Source: Flavobacterium sangjuense (GTDB lineage Bacteria; Bacteroidota; Bacteroidia; Flavobacteriales; Flavobacteriaceae). Taken from it: 64,000 nt of DNA. Positions 18,169 through 26,469 of this stretch are shown here, in pieces. The position numbers and the translations under genes are program-made. A model generated the notes under the pieces. The model searched no databases and had not been told where the DNA came from. It saw only the letters and a program-made list of their open reading frames with translations. Every line of letters begins with the position of its first letter. The first letter of the stretch is position 1. The stretch is taken from the NCBI RefSeq assembly GCF_004797125.1, contig NZ_CP038810.1:2666001-2730000 (forward strand). Reading direction: 5' to 3'.

Positions 18169-18634
18169 TAGGAAAAGTATAAGCCGTTTCTTTTTTTGCT
18201 TCGTTCAAAACTATACTGCTGTGGTATTGACCGATATTTTTGATATTCGAAATCACATCTACCACAAAAGTATTATAAGAAGTGATGTCTTCGGCGATAA
18301 TCTTGAGCATATAATCATAATTACCAGAAAGACTGATGACTTCCTGCACTTGCGGAATTGCGATAATGGTTTTTTCGAAATCACTCAGCGCTTGTTTGGA
18401 TTGTTCTTTGAGTGTGATATTGCAATACACGACGATTTGCATTCCAATTTTAAACCGATCGACCAAGGCGACATACTTCAATACCACCTTGTCTTTTTCA
18501 AGGTTCTTTATTCTTTCATAAGTAGGCGTAAACGAAAGCCCTACGCGTTCTCCAATTTCTTTTACCGAAATGGTCGAATCTTGTTGCAGTATTTCTAATA
18601 TGGCCAGGTCTTTGGCGTCTAATTGGTGTCTCAT
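18161..18634 (-). CDS. Lrp/AsnC-family transcriptional regulator
   Basis: The protein has 157 residues. It has an N-terminal winged HTH (DLAILEILQQDSTISVKEIG, then VGLSFTPTYERIKNLE) and a C-terminal RAM effector domain with the typical SGNYDYMLKI turn. It lies tail-to-tail with argH, so it may sense arginine or a related amino acid and control the operon. That link is inferred from position. Dyads upstream of its start suggest autoregulation. Confidence 0.9.
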   Translation of the reverse strand: MRHQLDAKDLAILEILQQDSTISVKEIGERVGLSFTPTYERIKNLEKDKVVLKYVALVDRFKIGMQIVVYCNITLKEQSKQALSDFEKTIIAIPQVQEVISLSGNYDYMLKIIAEDITSYNTFVVDVISNIKNIGQYHSSIVLNEAKKETAYTFPIK

Positions 18635-18638
18635 AGTG

Positions 18639-18670
18639 AATAGCGATGCTATTTGTATAACACAAATATA
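18639..18670 (-). promoter_or_regulatory. Promoter and dyad sites of the lrp gene
   Basis: On the minus strand TATATTTG (18670-18663) fits the -7 TAnnTTTG element. AATAGC-GAT-GCTATT (18639-18653) and ATTTGT-N5-ACAAAT (18651-18667) are two short dyads between the promoter and the start codon. They are plausible autoregulatory sites. Confidence 0.4.
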
Positions 18671-18745
18671 ACTTTTTATTGTTATTTTAGGATGCTTTTA
18701 TTATGCTCAATTGGTAGTTTTAATTCTTTATCTTATTACTAAATA

Positions 18746-18814
18746 TATTTTGCCGGAAATAGCCATCAGTAAGTGCTTTATTTGTGTTTAATGATGATTA
18801 TTTCCGGCAAAATA
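18746..18814. repeat. 16-bp perfect inverted repeat between core genome and defence cluster
   Basis: TATTTTGCCGGAAATA at 18746-18761 is mirrored exactly at 18799-18814, with a 37-base spacer. It is followed by a second, imperfect GTTCCGC/GTGCGGGAAC dyad near 18835-18866. It lies downstream of abiH and upstream of lrp. It may be a bidirectional terminator, or the boundary of the acquired cluster. There is no long T run after either arm. Confidence 0.5.
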
Positions 18815-18878
18815 CGAAAGAATTTGCTATGCACAGTTCCGCGATTGGGTTCGGGTCGTGCGGGAACAAGGAAAGATA

Positions 18879-19964
18879 TTATAACTTTGGCTGCGGCATA
18901 GCTCTTGAATAATCAAATGGCACTACTTTCTTCCGCATCATTCCTTTGTCTTTAAAATGGCGTGATATTTCATAGGTCTTTTCAGTATAGTCATTAGTAC
19001 CATCTTCCCGTTGATGATAAAATATTTTTATAGACTTACAATTGTCATGTTCAAATATTTGATTTAGCATGGTTCTGTCTGATAGTCCGCAAGAGTGTCC
19101 ATAAATCTGAACCTGATAATCATCTGATTCTAGAAATCGTATCAACCGATAGTAGTTTTTGTTTTTTAAATACTCAAAGGATTTGATGTGCTTAAATAAT
19201 TCATTGTTTCTTTCATCTTCAAACTCTAAATAGTTTTTATCTAATTCATCTCCAAAACCAAATATGGGTTGACCATGAGTACCACCTAAATCACCGTGAA
19301 TATAATCTAAATCCGAAGGGATTTTTTTTCTACAGGCATCGTAGTAAACTTCAAAGGTATCAGTGTAATTAAAGTTCAAGAAAAAAAGATTTTTTGGCAA
19401 TTGATCTTCTTCTAACTCAGTAGTGACAACTTCATAAGTATGTATTCTTTCAGTAAAACAATCAACTAAAGGCTTTTTTTTATAATTATTAAAAAATGTG
19501 AGTTGCTGTTCTTTTAAATAATCAATTAGTTTTTCTTTTAAATAATCCAATTGCTTATTTACTTTTTGAATTTCTGCTAATTGATTGTTGTTTTTAAAAG
19601 CATGTCTAGTGGCTAATAAGGTGCTAAAATATTCAATTTCTAAATCAACCCAGTTCATTTTTTCAATCTGATTAAAAGAGTTTTTTAATAATCCAGACTT
19701 GAATTGCATAGAAAATATAGGGTTACTTGTTAAAATTTTATTTATAAAATCTAATGAATTCTTCGAGGTAATTTTATTCAAAGGGTCAGGGTAGTAATAT
19801 TGATTTTGTTTGACATTAATTTGTATCAGTTCATCTTCATAGGGTCTTGAAAGATAGATACTATTTATAGCGTCACTAAAATAATCAGCAATAAAATCTT
19901 TATAACTCGTCTTTATCCCATGAGCTAAATCAAAACCGTTGCCTATGATGATTAATCTGTTCAT
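18879..19964 (-). CDS. abiH: AbiH-family phage abortive infection protein
   Basis: The protein has 361 residues and opens with MNRLIIIGNGFDLAHGIKTS, the highly characteristic AbiH start (a Rossmann-like nucleotide-binding loop). A conserved FLNFNYTDTFEVYY segment and GHSCGLSDRTML also fit the family. AbiH was described from a lactococcal abortive-infection plasmid; its mechanism is not settled. It is the last gene of the minus-strand defence run, 3 bases after the deaminase frame. Confidence 0.88.
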   Translation of the reverse strand: MNRLIIIGNGFDLAHGIKTSYKDFIADYFSDAINSIYLSRPYEDELIQINVKQNQYYYPDPLNKITSKNSLDFINKILTSNPIFSMQFKSGLLKNSFNQIEKMNWVDLEIEYFSTLLATRHAFKNNNQLAEIQKVNKQLDYLKEKLIDYLKEQQLTFFNNYKKKPLVDCFTERIHTYEVVTTELEEDQLPKNLFFLNFNYTDTFEVYYDACRKKIPSDLDYIHGDLGGTHGQPIFGFGDELDKNYLEFEDERNNELFKHIKSFEYLKNKNYYRLIRFLESDDYQVQIYGHSCGLSDRTMLNQIFEHDNCKSIKIFYHQREDGTNDYTEKTYEISRHFKDKGMMRKKVVPFDYSRAMPQPKL

Positions 19965-19967
19965 ATG

Positions 19968-20396
19968 CTATTTCAAAGTCAAAGACATTTCATCTTTATA
20001 GGACAAGAATGTTTCATAAAGTCTATTATATACTGAACCAACAGCACCAGAAAATATATAAACGATTGGTTTGGTCTCTTCAATACCGCTTTTTAATATC
20101 TGATCTTCAGCTATACCTGGATAGGGATCTATATAAAAAATTTTACTTATACCTAATTGATATGCTTTTTTTGAGCAAAGTTCACATGGACTAGCTGTTG
20201 TAAAGAGTATGCCTTTATTTACACCAATACCTCCGCTTTTAGTAATTTGCAGCATTGCATTCTCTTCAGCATGCAAAGATCTTGTGTGAACTTGATTCTT
20301 TTCATTCTCATATTTATTATGTACTGTTTTGAAGCAAAAAGAACAATTTTTACCTTTCAATTTAGCTTTATCATAATCTTTATAATAATCTAACAT
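19968..20396 (-). CDS. avcD: AvcD-type deoxycytidylate deaminase, C-terminal part (frameshifted from upstream frame)
   Basis: The listed ATG gives 142 residues, but this frame is open further up to the frameshift at 20516, adding 40 residues that continue the upstream protein. It holds the zinc site of cytidine deaminases: HAEENA (catalytic His and Glu) and PCELC (two Cys ligands). The upstream frame holds the start of the same deaminase domain (VERCMQIANTAKLNSGC). Together they make one protein of about 622 residues with an N-terminal P-loop domain. Proteins of this kind (AvcD, anti-phage dCTP deaminase) deplete deoxycytidine nucleotides during infection. On its own this fragment lacks the deaminase N-terminus. 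Confidence 0.75.
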   Translation of the reverse strand: MLDYYKDYDKAKLKGKNCSFCFKTVHNKYENEKNQVHTRSLHAEENAMLQITKSGGIGVNKGILFTTASPCELCSKKAYQLGISKIFYIDPYPGIAEDQILKSGIEETKPIVYIFSGAVGSVYNRLYETFLSYKDEMSLTLK

Positions 20397-20494
20397 TGCA
20401 TTTTTAAAGGTAAAAGGGTCTTTATCTTTATATTTATAATCAATACCTTCAGATAAATCTTCACTACGCTCAAAATTACTGTAATGTTGATTTT

Positions 20495-21835
20495 TTAGGT
20501 CTTCTGTTTTTGGGAAAAATTTTCTACATTTCTTAAATTACAAGGTGTTTGACCCTTTGCCACATCGTTCCAACCAATTGACCTTACAACATAATTTGAA
20601 TCTGTAATAACCGCACCAACTTTTCTTGAAATGCACCCAGAGTTTAATTTAGCTGTATTAGCTATTTGCATACATCGCTCAACAGCACTTGGAGTAATTA
20701 TACCAGGCTGCATTATTAATGATAACAATTTCATTAATTGCTCCTCTCTTGTAAAGAAAGTATTTTTCTGAAATCGTGGGTTATTTAAATCTGTTAATTT
20801 TAAATTTATTATATGATAATCGCTTTTTTGAATACAATTTTCAACATCAGGGGATGAAAATTCACCAACATTAAAATCATTCGTTTTATATTCAACCTCA
20901 TCTAATCTGAATAAGAACTTTGTTATGTTTCCAATTTCAGTTTCACTATATTTTTTAACCCTTAGTCGATCTTCAACTCTAGCTCTTGAATTGCCTAGTA
21001 CATCTTTGGTCGCAATCAAATAGAACCCAGAATACCTTTCTTTAAAAAACATTATTTCTAATGAATTTCTTAATGAGTCAATGACAACTTTAGTTTTTGT
21101 ATTCTTTTGTTCTGTATTATATAATCTTCGAGCTTTAATTAATCTATTTATTATTTCTACAATCGTATAAATATGTTTAATATCATAGTTCTTACCTTCT
21201 TTAAGTTGTCCATGACCTCTCAAATTACATGCTATGTGGTGAAGAAATTTTGTTCGCCTTGAATATCCAAATTTCTCCAATGCATCAAAAAACTCTAAAC
21301 TAATACTTCTGAATTCATCACTAAAAAAAATATCATTTAAGTTTAATAAACTTGTTTTTGATTTTAAAGTACTAATCTTTGTGTTATGGATTACTATGAA
21401 CTTATTTACTATAGATGAGTTTTTTGAACTGTTTAATATCTTGTTCAACTCTTGTAGTAAATCTTCAACAATTTTAGTGTTGTTTTCACCTTTGATTTCT
21501 TTATAATGTTTTGATAAAGAAGGTTTAAGTAAATCAGCTGTTTTTCCGATTTTTTTAAGTATTATAAACAACAAAACATCTTTATAATTAATACAATCAA
21601 ACTTTGACCAATTATCTGGATGAGAAAGATAGTTATAACTTATTTGATATTTTCTTTGAAACACTGGATCATCAAAATCTATGCTGCTTAAAGGGTCTCT
21701 TAAACCTCCTTTTTTTAAAACTTCAAAATCATTTGTTAGCATATTAGAAATCATACTACAACCTGAACCCGTTCTGCCGGTTAGTCCAATGATTGTAAAA
21801 TCTGTTCTTAAAGAATATACTTGCGATAAATCCAT
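20495..21835 (-). CDS. avcD: AvcD-type anti-phage deaminase, N-terminal P-loop domain and start of deaminase domain
   Basis: The frame has 446 residues. It starts with a P-loop, FTIIGLTGRTGSGCSMISNM, of a deoxynucleotide-kinase-like domain, and ends with the first strand and helix of a dCMP deaminase (SRKVGAVITDSNYVVRSIGW). It then hits TAA after 7 residues of out-of-frame sequence. A -1 shift at AAATTTT (20522-20516) restores a full-length 622-residue protein. Upstream, TTTTGTTG/CAACAAAA (21862-21900) forms a dyad that may be part of its promoter or an AvcI-like RNA region. The separate annotation reflects the frame break; the gene is functional only if the shift happens or the break is a sequencing error. 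Confidence 0.78.
   Translation of the reverse strand: MDLSQVYSLRTDFTIIGLTGRTGSGCSMISNMLTNDFEVLKKGGLRDPLSSIDFDDPVFQRKYQISYNYLSHPDNWSKFDCINYKDVLLFIILKKIGKTADLLKPSLSKHYKEIKGENNTKIVEDLLQELNKILNSSKNSSIVNKFIVIHNTKISTLKSKTSLLNLNDIFFSDEFRSISLEFFDALEKFGYSRRTKFLHHIACNLRGHGQLKEGKNYDIKHIYTIVEIINRLIKARRLYNTEQKNTKTKVVIDSLRNSLEIMFFKERYSGFYLIATKDVLGNSRARVEDRLRVKKYSETEIGNITKFLFRLDEVEYKTNDFNVGEFSSPDVENCIQKSDYHIINLKLTDLNNPRFQKNTFFTREEQLMKLLSLIMQPGIITPSAVERCMQIANTAKLNSGCISRKVGAVITDSNYVVRSIGWNDVAKGQTPCNLRNVENFSQKQKT
20516..20522 (-). other. Slippery heptamer at the avcD frame junction
   Basis: Read on the minus strand in the upstream frame, the bases are A AAT TTT followed by TCC. This is an X XXY YYZ heptamer. 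A -1 slip gives TTC CCA and enters the deaminase frame directly. A one-base loss from a T run would look the same. Confidence 0.45.
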
Positions 21836-21940
21836 CTCTTCTATTTTTTTTAATTAAACTTTTTTGTTGCAACTATCTTAAAAAACTTATTACAACAAAA
21901 TCAAATCATTTTTATTATGTATTATTAATTACAACTAACT

Positions 21941-22435
21941 CTACCACTCCTCATGGTCTTTAAAATATTCAATGCCATTAAATGCCGCTGTTTTTGATTC
22001 ATCTAAGGTGTCGAATTCCTTTCTTCCAAAAGTGCTGTCAATACACACTTTGTATTTATTAGTTTTTTTATCTCTGAAAATTGTAATTATGTGACCATCA
22101 ATTTTGAGATAGCGATTTCCTTTTATGCTGAATTTCCATTCTTTCTTTTTCCATGTAGTTCTTCTGGCAGCTCTATTCCGTAATTTTTGTTCTAATTTTC
22201 TTGGATTGAGATAATCACTAGTCATGTTCTCAGCACAAACACAACCTACCCTGAGTATATCTCCAAATTGTGAATGTTCAACAATATGAACATAACGAAT
22301 ACGTTCATTACCGCACATCATACAAGATTCATATTCTGTTTCATCCTCCGGTTGATTATCTTCACGAACATCTATAACATCTATCAATGCCCAGCCTTTG
22401 TGAGGAATGTCTTTTTGTTTCCAGAGGTTTGTCAT
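21941..22435 (-). CDS. Putative zinc-finger protein downstream of hsdS
   Basis: With the start MTNLWKQKDIPHKGWALID (1 base after the hsdS stop) the protein has 164 residues. A C-x-x-C pair in ESCMMCGNERIR and a C-x-C pair in RVGCVCAENM probably bind one zinc. A basic stretch KLRNRAARRTTWKKKEW follows. The C-terminal part looks like a small beta domain (GHIITIFRDKKTNKYKVCID). I do not recognise the family. The tight coupling to hsdS and the position before avcD place it in the defence operon; DNA or RNA binding is a guess from composition. Confidence 0.7.
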   Translation of the reverse strand: MTNLWKQKDIPHKGWALIDVIDVREDNQPEDETEYESCMMCGNERIRYVHIVEHSQFGDILRVGCVCAENMTSDYLNPRKLEQKLRNRAARRTTWKKKEWKFSIKGNRYLKIDGHIITIFRDKKTNKYKVCIDSTFGRKEFDTLDESKTAAFNGIEYFKDHEEW

Positions 22436-22436
22436 G

Positions 22437-24386
22437 CTATGCCATTTTTTTGTCCGGTTTATCCACATACTTACCCCAACCATCAGGGATAATATTTTCT
22501 TCTTTCATCCAAAATAATTTTTTGTGGAAGATACTTTTGTATTTAATCTTTTGAGCATCCCAAGCCATAAAATCATTATATAATATGCTATCCTCAATAG
22601 GTTCACCTTTAATAAGTCGATTATTCCATACAGCATATATGGTGGCTAGTACTTCACATTCTTCCCAACTTAATGGTCTTAACTTCATCAATAAGTTATT
22701 TATTTTCACTGATTCCTCATTGAAATTTTCTAAAAATATAGTATTGATTTGACTTGCTGCAGGTAATGCCGTATAATGGACTCTTTTTGTATCTGTCCTA
22801 TCTTGAATTACATTGAAAAATCTCATACGATTAAAATCGGCTTCAATTTTTTTTATCAAATTCTCGTCATAAGGACCAGCAGCTTTTTTTACATAATGAG
22901 AATCAAAATCTATTTTGCAGAAATACTCCGTTAAGTATAATAGTTTTTGAAATTTAACCCTACCAAAATCTGTAGTGTTACATTGGTTAATGATATGACC
23001 TCCTAGTATTGTTTTTAAGGGTTGCTCTATTTTTCTGCTTTTTAAGACAATAACTTTTGATTCGTCTTTTGGTTGTTGCAATGCCTCTCTCAAAACCTGC
23101 TGTAACAACATTTCATTATACCCTTGACTCTCCTTGATACTTTGCTCTAGCCCAACACAAAACGTCATTAACTCTTCTAGTTTGGTTACAATTTGCTCTT
23201 GTTCGTGGAGTGGCGGAAATGGAATTTTTAGATCATTAAGTATACCTAAGTTTATATTTTTTTGAGCAGTTGCTGGTGCAAATCTTTCTAATTCATCTTT
23301 TGCAGTTTTCAGATAATAATAAACATATTTCTCTATTATTTTATCAATAGCTAAGTAGCAAACAATACTATCTGGTAGGCACGCATCAAAATCTAAGAAA
23401 CCACATTCAGCAATATTTGCTGCAATTGTTATGCATAATGTTCCTTTATTTTGTAGTTCACTTTGTTTTAAACCAAAATCATTGTAATAACCATTAATGG
23501 TTGTTATTAAGTCATTATTATATTTAGCTTTAGATACATCACCAGTTTGTATAAACGGTATTGTTCCTCCTATAAATAATTCTTCATCGTTTCTTGGACG
23601 ATGTTTTGACTTACCTCTTTTTAAATTACCAGTATCTCCCAATCTACACCAAGCCCAATTTTTAGGAATTTCAAAAGGAATTTCATCCGTAGTAATTGTT
23701 TGTAACTCTTTTTCTTTTTTGAGTTTTTTGTCGGTAATCAGGTTCGCTTTTTCGGCTTTTATTTTTTCAAGGAGATGTTGGCCTGTTTCATTGGCTTTGA
23801 CAGAGTCAGCCTGACAAAGTTTTCCTTGCATCGCTTCACGTAAAAACGCTTGACGCAGTTGTTTGATAAGGTCGAGTTGGTGAGTGAGTTCGGATGAGAT
23901 TATATTACTTTCAATTTCTGTTTTTTCGATTGATGAAATTAATTTTTCTTGTTCTTCATAAGTTGGTATTGATATTTCAATTTTGCACAAGTCTTCAAAA
24001 CGGAGAGCTTGTCTTACCGTTCCTCTACCATGAAATCGTATTTGTCTTAATCCTTCAGAAGATTTTAAAAATTTAAAAAGAAGATTATCTTTGATAGAAT
24101 TTGGTTTAGTTTTAAAAACAACATAGGCAGGACTTATTAATCCTTTAATATCTTCATTATGGTAAGCGATAGAACCAATATTGATACGATAGGGATTATA
24201 GGCAAAACAACCTTTTTCAATTATTTTATATTCTTCTCCTTTATGTTCAGCAGCTGATTTAGATTTAACTATTCCATCATCATTACTAACACCAAGAAAT
24301 TCTAATCCTTCAGAGCCTCCGTATTCTCGGGCTCTAACAGAAAAATTATCAATTAAATCTTTTAACTTGTATTTTTTAAAATTCAT
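22437..24386 (-). CDS. hsdS: Type I restriction specificity subunit HsdS with extra C-terminal domain
   Basis: The protein has 649 residues, against about 400-450 for an ordinary HsdS. Two target-recognition domains are each followed by a conserved coiled-coil helix (PTYEEQEKLISSIEKTEIES and LHEQEQIVTKLEELMTF), the standard HsdS layout. Residues about 430-649 are an added domain with KFQKLLYLTEYFCKIDF and AAGPYDENLIKKIEADF, which resembles the Panacea/SocA-like fold (KLLYL...GP pattern). It determines the DNA sequence recognised by the HsdM2S methylase and the HsdR complex. Its start overlaps the hsdM stop by one base. Confidence 0.88.
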   Translation of the reverse strand: MNFKKYKLKDLIDNFSVRAREYGGSEGLEFLGVSNDDGIVKSKSAAEHKGEEYKIIEKGCFAYNPYRINIGSIAYHNEDIKGLISPAYVVFKTKPNSIKDNLLFKFLKSSEGLRQIRFHGRGTVRQALRFEDLCKIEISIPTYEEQEKLISSIEKTEIESNIISSELTHQLDLIKQLRQAFLREAMQGKLCQADSVKANETGQHLLEKIKAEKANLITDKKLKKEKELQTITTDEIPFEIPKNWAWCRLGDTGNLKRGKSKHRPRNDEELFIGGTIPFIQTGDVSKAKYNNDLITTINGYYNDFGLKQSELQNKGTLCITIAANIAECGFLDFDACLPDSIVCYLAIDKIIEKYVYYYLKTAKDELERFAPATAQKNINLGILNDLKIPFPPLHEQEQIVTKLEELMTFCVGLEQSIKESQGYNEMLLQQVLREALQQPKDESKVIVLKSRKIEQPLKTILGGHIINQCNTTDFGRVKFQKLLYLTEYFCKIDFDSHYVKKAAGPYDENLIKKIEADFNRMRFFNVIQDRTDTKRVHYTALPAASQINTIFLENFNEESVKINNLLMKLRPLSWEECEVLATIYAVWNNRLIKGEPIEDSILYNDFMAWDAQKIKYKSIFHKKLFWMKEENIIPDGWGKYVDKPDKKMA

Positions 24387-25822
24387 TATTTCACCGCTTC
24401 TTTAAGTTGGTTTAACAACGTATTACTTTTATCAAAAGAAGTATGCAACATCTCCATTAATTCGGTGCTGTTGTATTCATACGTTTCCTCTTGCTTTGTT
24501 GGGTTTTTTATGTCCAAATCGTAATTTCGGTCAATGATAGTTTGTATTGGCACCTTCCAGGCAATATCACTTTCTTTTCTATCAGTCCACCAATATTTTA
24601 TGGGGTCAAACTCTTTGACTTGTATCGGTTTGGTTTTGTTGTAGGCTTTTGCTCCTTCGGGTAATTTATGTTGATAATACCAAATTTCTTTAGTTGGAGT
24701 GCCCTTGGTAAAAAATAACAAATTGGTAGCTACAGTGGCATAAGGTTGAAACACAGAATTAGGCAAACGTATGATGGTGTGTAAATTACATTCTTCCAAT
24801 AACTTTTTACGCACGCGTTGTTTTACGCCATCACCGGTCAACGAACCATCGGGCAATACAATACCTGCACGACCTCCTTGTTTTAATAAGTGTATCATTA
24901 AAATCAGGAATAAGTCAGCACTTTCTTTGGTTCTAAAGTTTTGCGGGAAGTTGTTTTCGTTGTTGTTGGCGACAATACCTCCAAAGGGAGGGTTGGCTAA
25001 AATAGCATTCACACGATGCTTTTCGGTAAAGTTAGAAAGCGGTTGGTCTAAGGCATCGCCAAAACGAATGTTTGGTACTTCTATATCATGTAAAATTAAG
25101 TTGGTGGTAGCTAACAAATAAGGCAGCGGTTTGTATTCCCAACCCATGATGTTTTCTTCAATACTTTTGTTATCCTCAACATTATTGGCCTGCTTTCTTA
25201 AATGCTCAATAGCACAAGTCAAGTAACCACCCGTTCCACAGGCTGGGTCTAATATTTTTTCACCCAATTGTGGGTTTATCATTTCGGTAATAAATGAAGT
25301 AATAGCACGAGGTGTATAAAACTCTCCACTTTTACCGGCACTTTGCAATCCTTTTAAAATGCTTTCATACAATTCGCCAAAAGCGTGGCGGTCTTTGGCG
25401 ATGTTAAAGTCCATTTCATTTAGCTTATTCAACACCTTGCGAATGTTGATACCGCTTTTCATGTAGTTGTTGTTACCTTCAAACACCTCTCGTACAATTA
25501 GAGCACGACGGTTACCGGTACTCACATCAATATTGCGCAACGCAGGAAACAATTGGCGGTCGACAAATTCTAATAATTCGTCTCCGGTCATCCCTTCATC
25601 ATCGCCTGCCCAATTGCTTTTTTCCTTTACCCAATGAAACAAATCTGGAATAGGTGATTTGTAGTTCTCATCGAGCAACTCAAGCTCTTTGTCTTTGTCA
25701 GAGAATATTTTTAAAAACAACATCCAACCAAGTTGTTCAATGCGTTGGGCATCACCGTTTAGTCCGGTGTCTTGCCACATGATAGTTTGGATGGATTTTA
25801 GTATGGAGGAGATGTTACTCAT
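24386..25822 (-). CDS. hsdM: Type I restriction-modification N6-adenine methyltransferase HsdM
   Basis: The protein has 478 residues. An N-terminal HsdM helical domain is followed by the methylase domain with SAM motif ILDPACGTGGYLTCAIEHL and catalytic motif IV NPPFGG. KSGEFYTPRAITSFITEMI is the typical HsdM lead-in. It methylates adenine in the asymmetric bipartite target set by HsdS. It overlaps the preceding small gene by 8 bases and hsdS by 1. Confidence 0.95.
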   Translation of the reverse strand: MSNISSILKSIQTIMWQDTGLNGDAQRIEQLGWMLFLKIFSDKDKELELLDENYKSPIPDLFHWVKEKSNWAGDDEGMTGDELLEFVDRQLFPALRNIDVSTGNRRALIVREVFEGNNNYMKSGINIRKVLNKLNEMDFNIAKDRHAFGELYESILKGLQSAGKSGEFYTPRAITSFITEMINPQLGEKILDPACGTGGYLTCAIEHLRKQANNVEDNKSIEENIMGWEYKPLPYLLATTNLILHDIEVPNIRFGDALDQPLSNFTEKHRVNAILANPPFGGIVANNNENNFPQNFRTKESADLFLILMIHLLKQGGRAGIVLPDGSLTGDGVKQRVRKKLLEECNLHTIIRLPNSVFQPYATVATNLLFFTKGTPTKEIWYYQHKLPEGAKAYNKTKPIQVKEFDPIKYWWTDRKESDIAWKVPIQTIIDRNYDLDIKNPTKQEETYEYNSTELMEMLHTSFDKSNTLLNQLKEAVK

Positions 25823-26468
25823 TTAATATCTGTTGTAAAGTTGTGTTTGTAATATTGTCGGAATATGCATTTTGTAACGTAATAACATTACAATCATTTA
25901 GTCTTTCTTCTGTAAACATTTCAGTTAATAAAACTTGATTATTTCTAATAAACCCATTAACAATTTCTGTATCAATATTTACTGCTAAAAAAATTGCTTT
26001 TCGGTAATTGAAATTTCTTAAAAATTTAGAAAGTTTTTCTAAATCATCTAATATTTCAACCTCTTCTAATTCTGGTTGTGCTTTTATTTCAACAACAAAA
26101 GCATTAGCATCTTGAGAAGGCATATGAAAAAGTAAATCTGGGATTAGATTACCGCCGATACTATCATATCCATATATATTACGTACTTCAGGCAAATCCA
26201 TTTTTTTTATTTCTCCTTGCAAAAAAAAACCTGAAAAGAAATCTTCTTTTTCTCTGTGATCGTCAATTAGTTTTCTTAATTGGAAATATAATTCATAGGC
26301 AAATCCTCTTTCACTATGTCTTATAAATAGTTGACCTCTAAAACGACCATATGTTTTTAGTCTTTCTCTTAAAGCATAGAATTGATTATATTGTGTTTCA
26401 AAATATTCTTGTTCTACATTATTTAATGCATTTAAAAATAAATTGATAAATTGATCATATTCATTCAT
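25815..26468 (-). CDS. PD-(D/E)XK nuclease-like protein inside the hsd operon
   Basis: The protein has 217 residues. The predicted active site is Glu59 (GFAYELYFQLRK), Asp111 (GGNLIPDLLFHM) and Glu127-x-Lys129 (FVVEIKAQ), the order and spacing of a PD-(D/E)XK fold. The C-terminal part is alpha/beta (NYRKAIFLAVNIDTEIV). It lies between hsdR and hsdM with a 1-base gap and an 8-base overlap, so it is translated with them. It is not a standard type I subunit. It could be an accessory nuclease, a solitary methyl-dependent nuclease or an inactive structural protein; all catalytic positions look present. Confidence 0.65.
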   Translation of the reverse strand: MNEYDQFINLFLNALNNVEQEYFETQYNQFYALRERLKTYGRFRGQLFIRHSERGFAYELYFQLRKLIDDHREKEDFFSGFFLQGEIKKMDLPEVRNIYGYDSIGGNLIPDLLFHMPSQDANAFVVEIKAQPELEEVEILDDLEKLSKFLRNFNYRKAIFLAVNIDTEIVNGFIRNNQVLLTEMFTEERLNDCNVITLQNAYSDNITNTTLQQILNE

Positions 26469-26469
26469 G

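Noticed and set aside
18879-19964. Retron or toxin-antitoxin gene
   Set aside because: There is no reverse transcriptase motif and the N-terminus matches AbiH closely.
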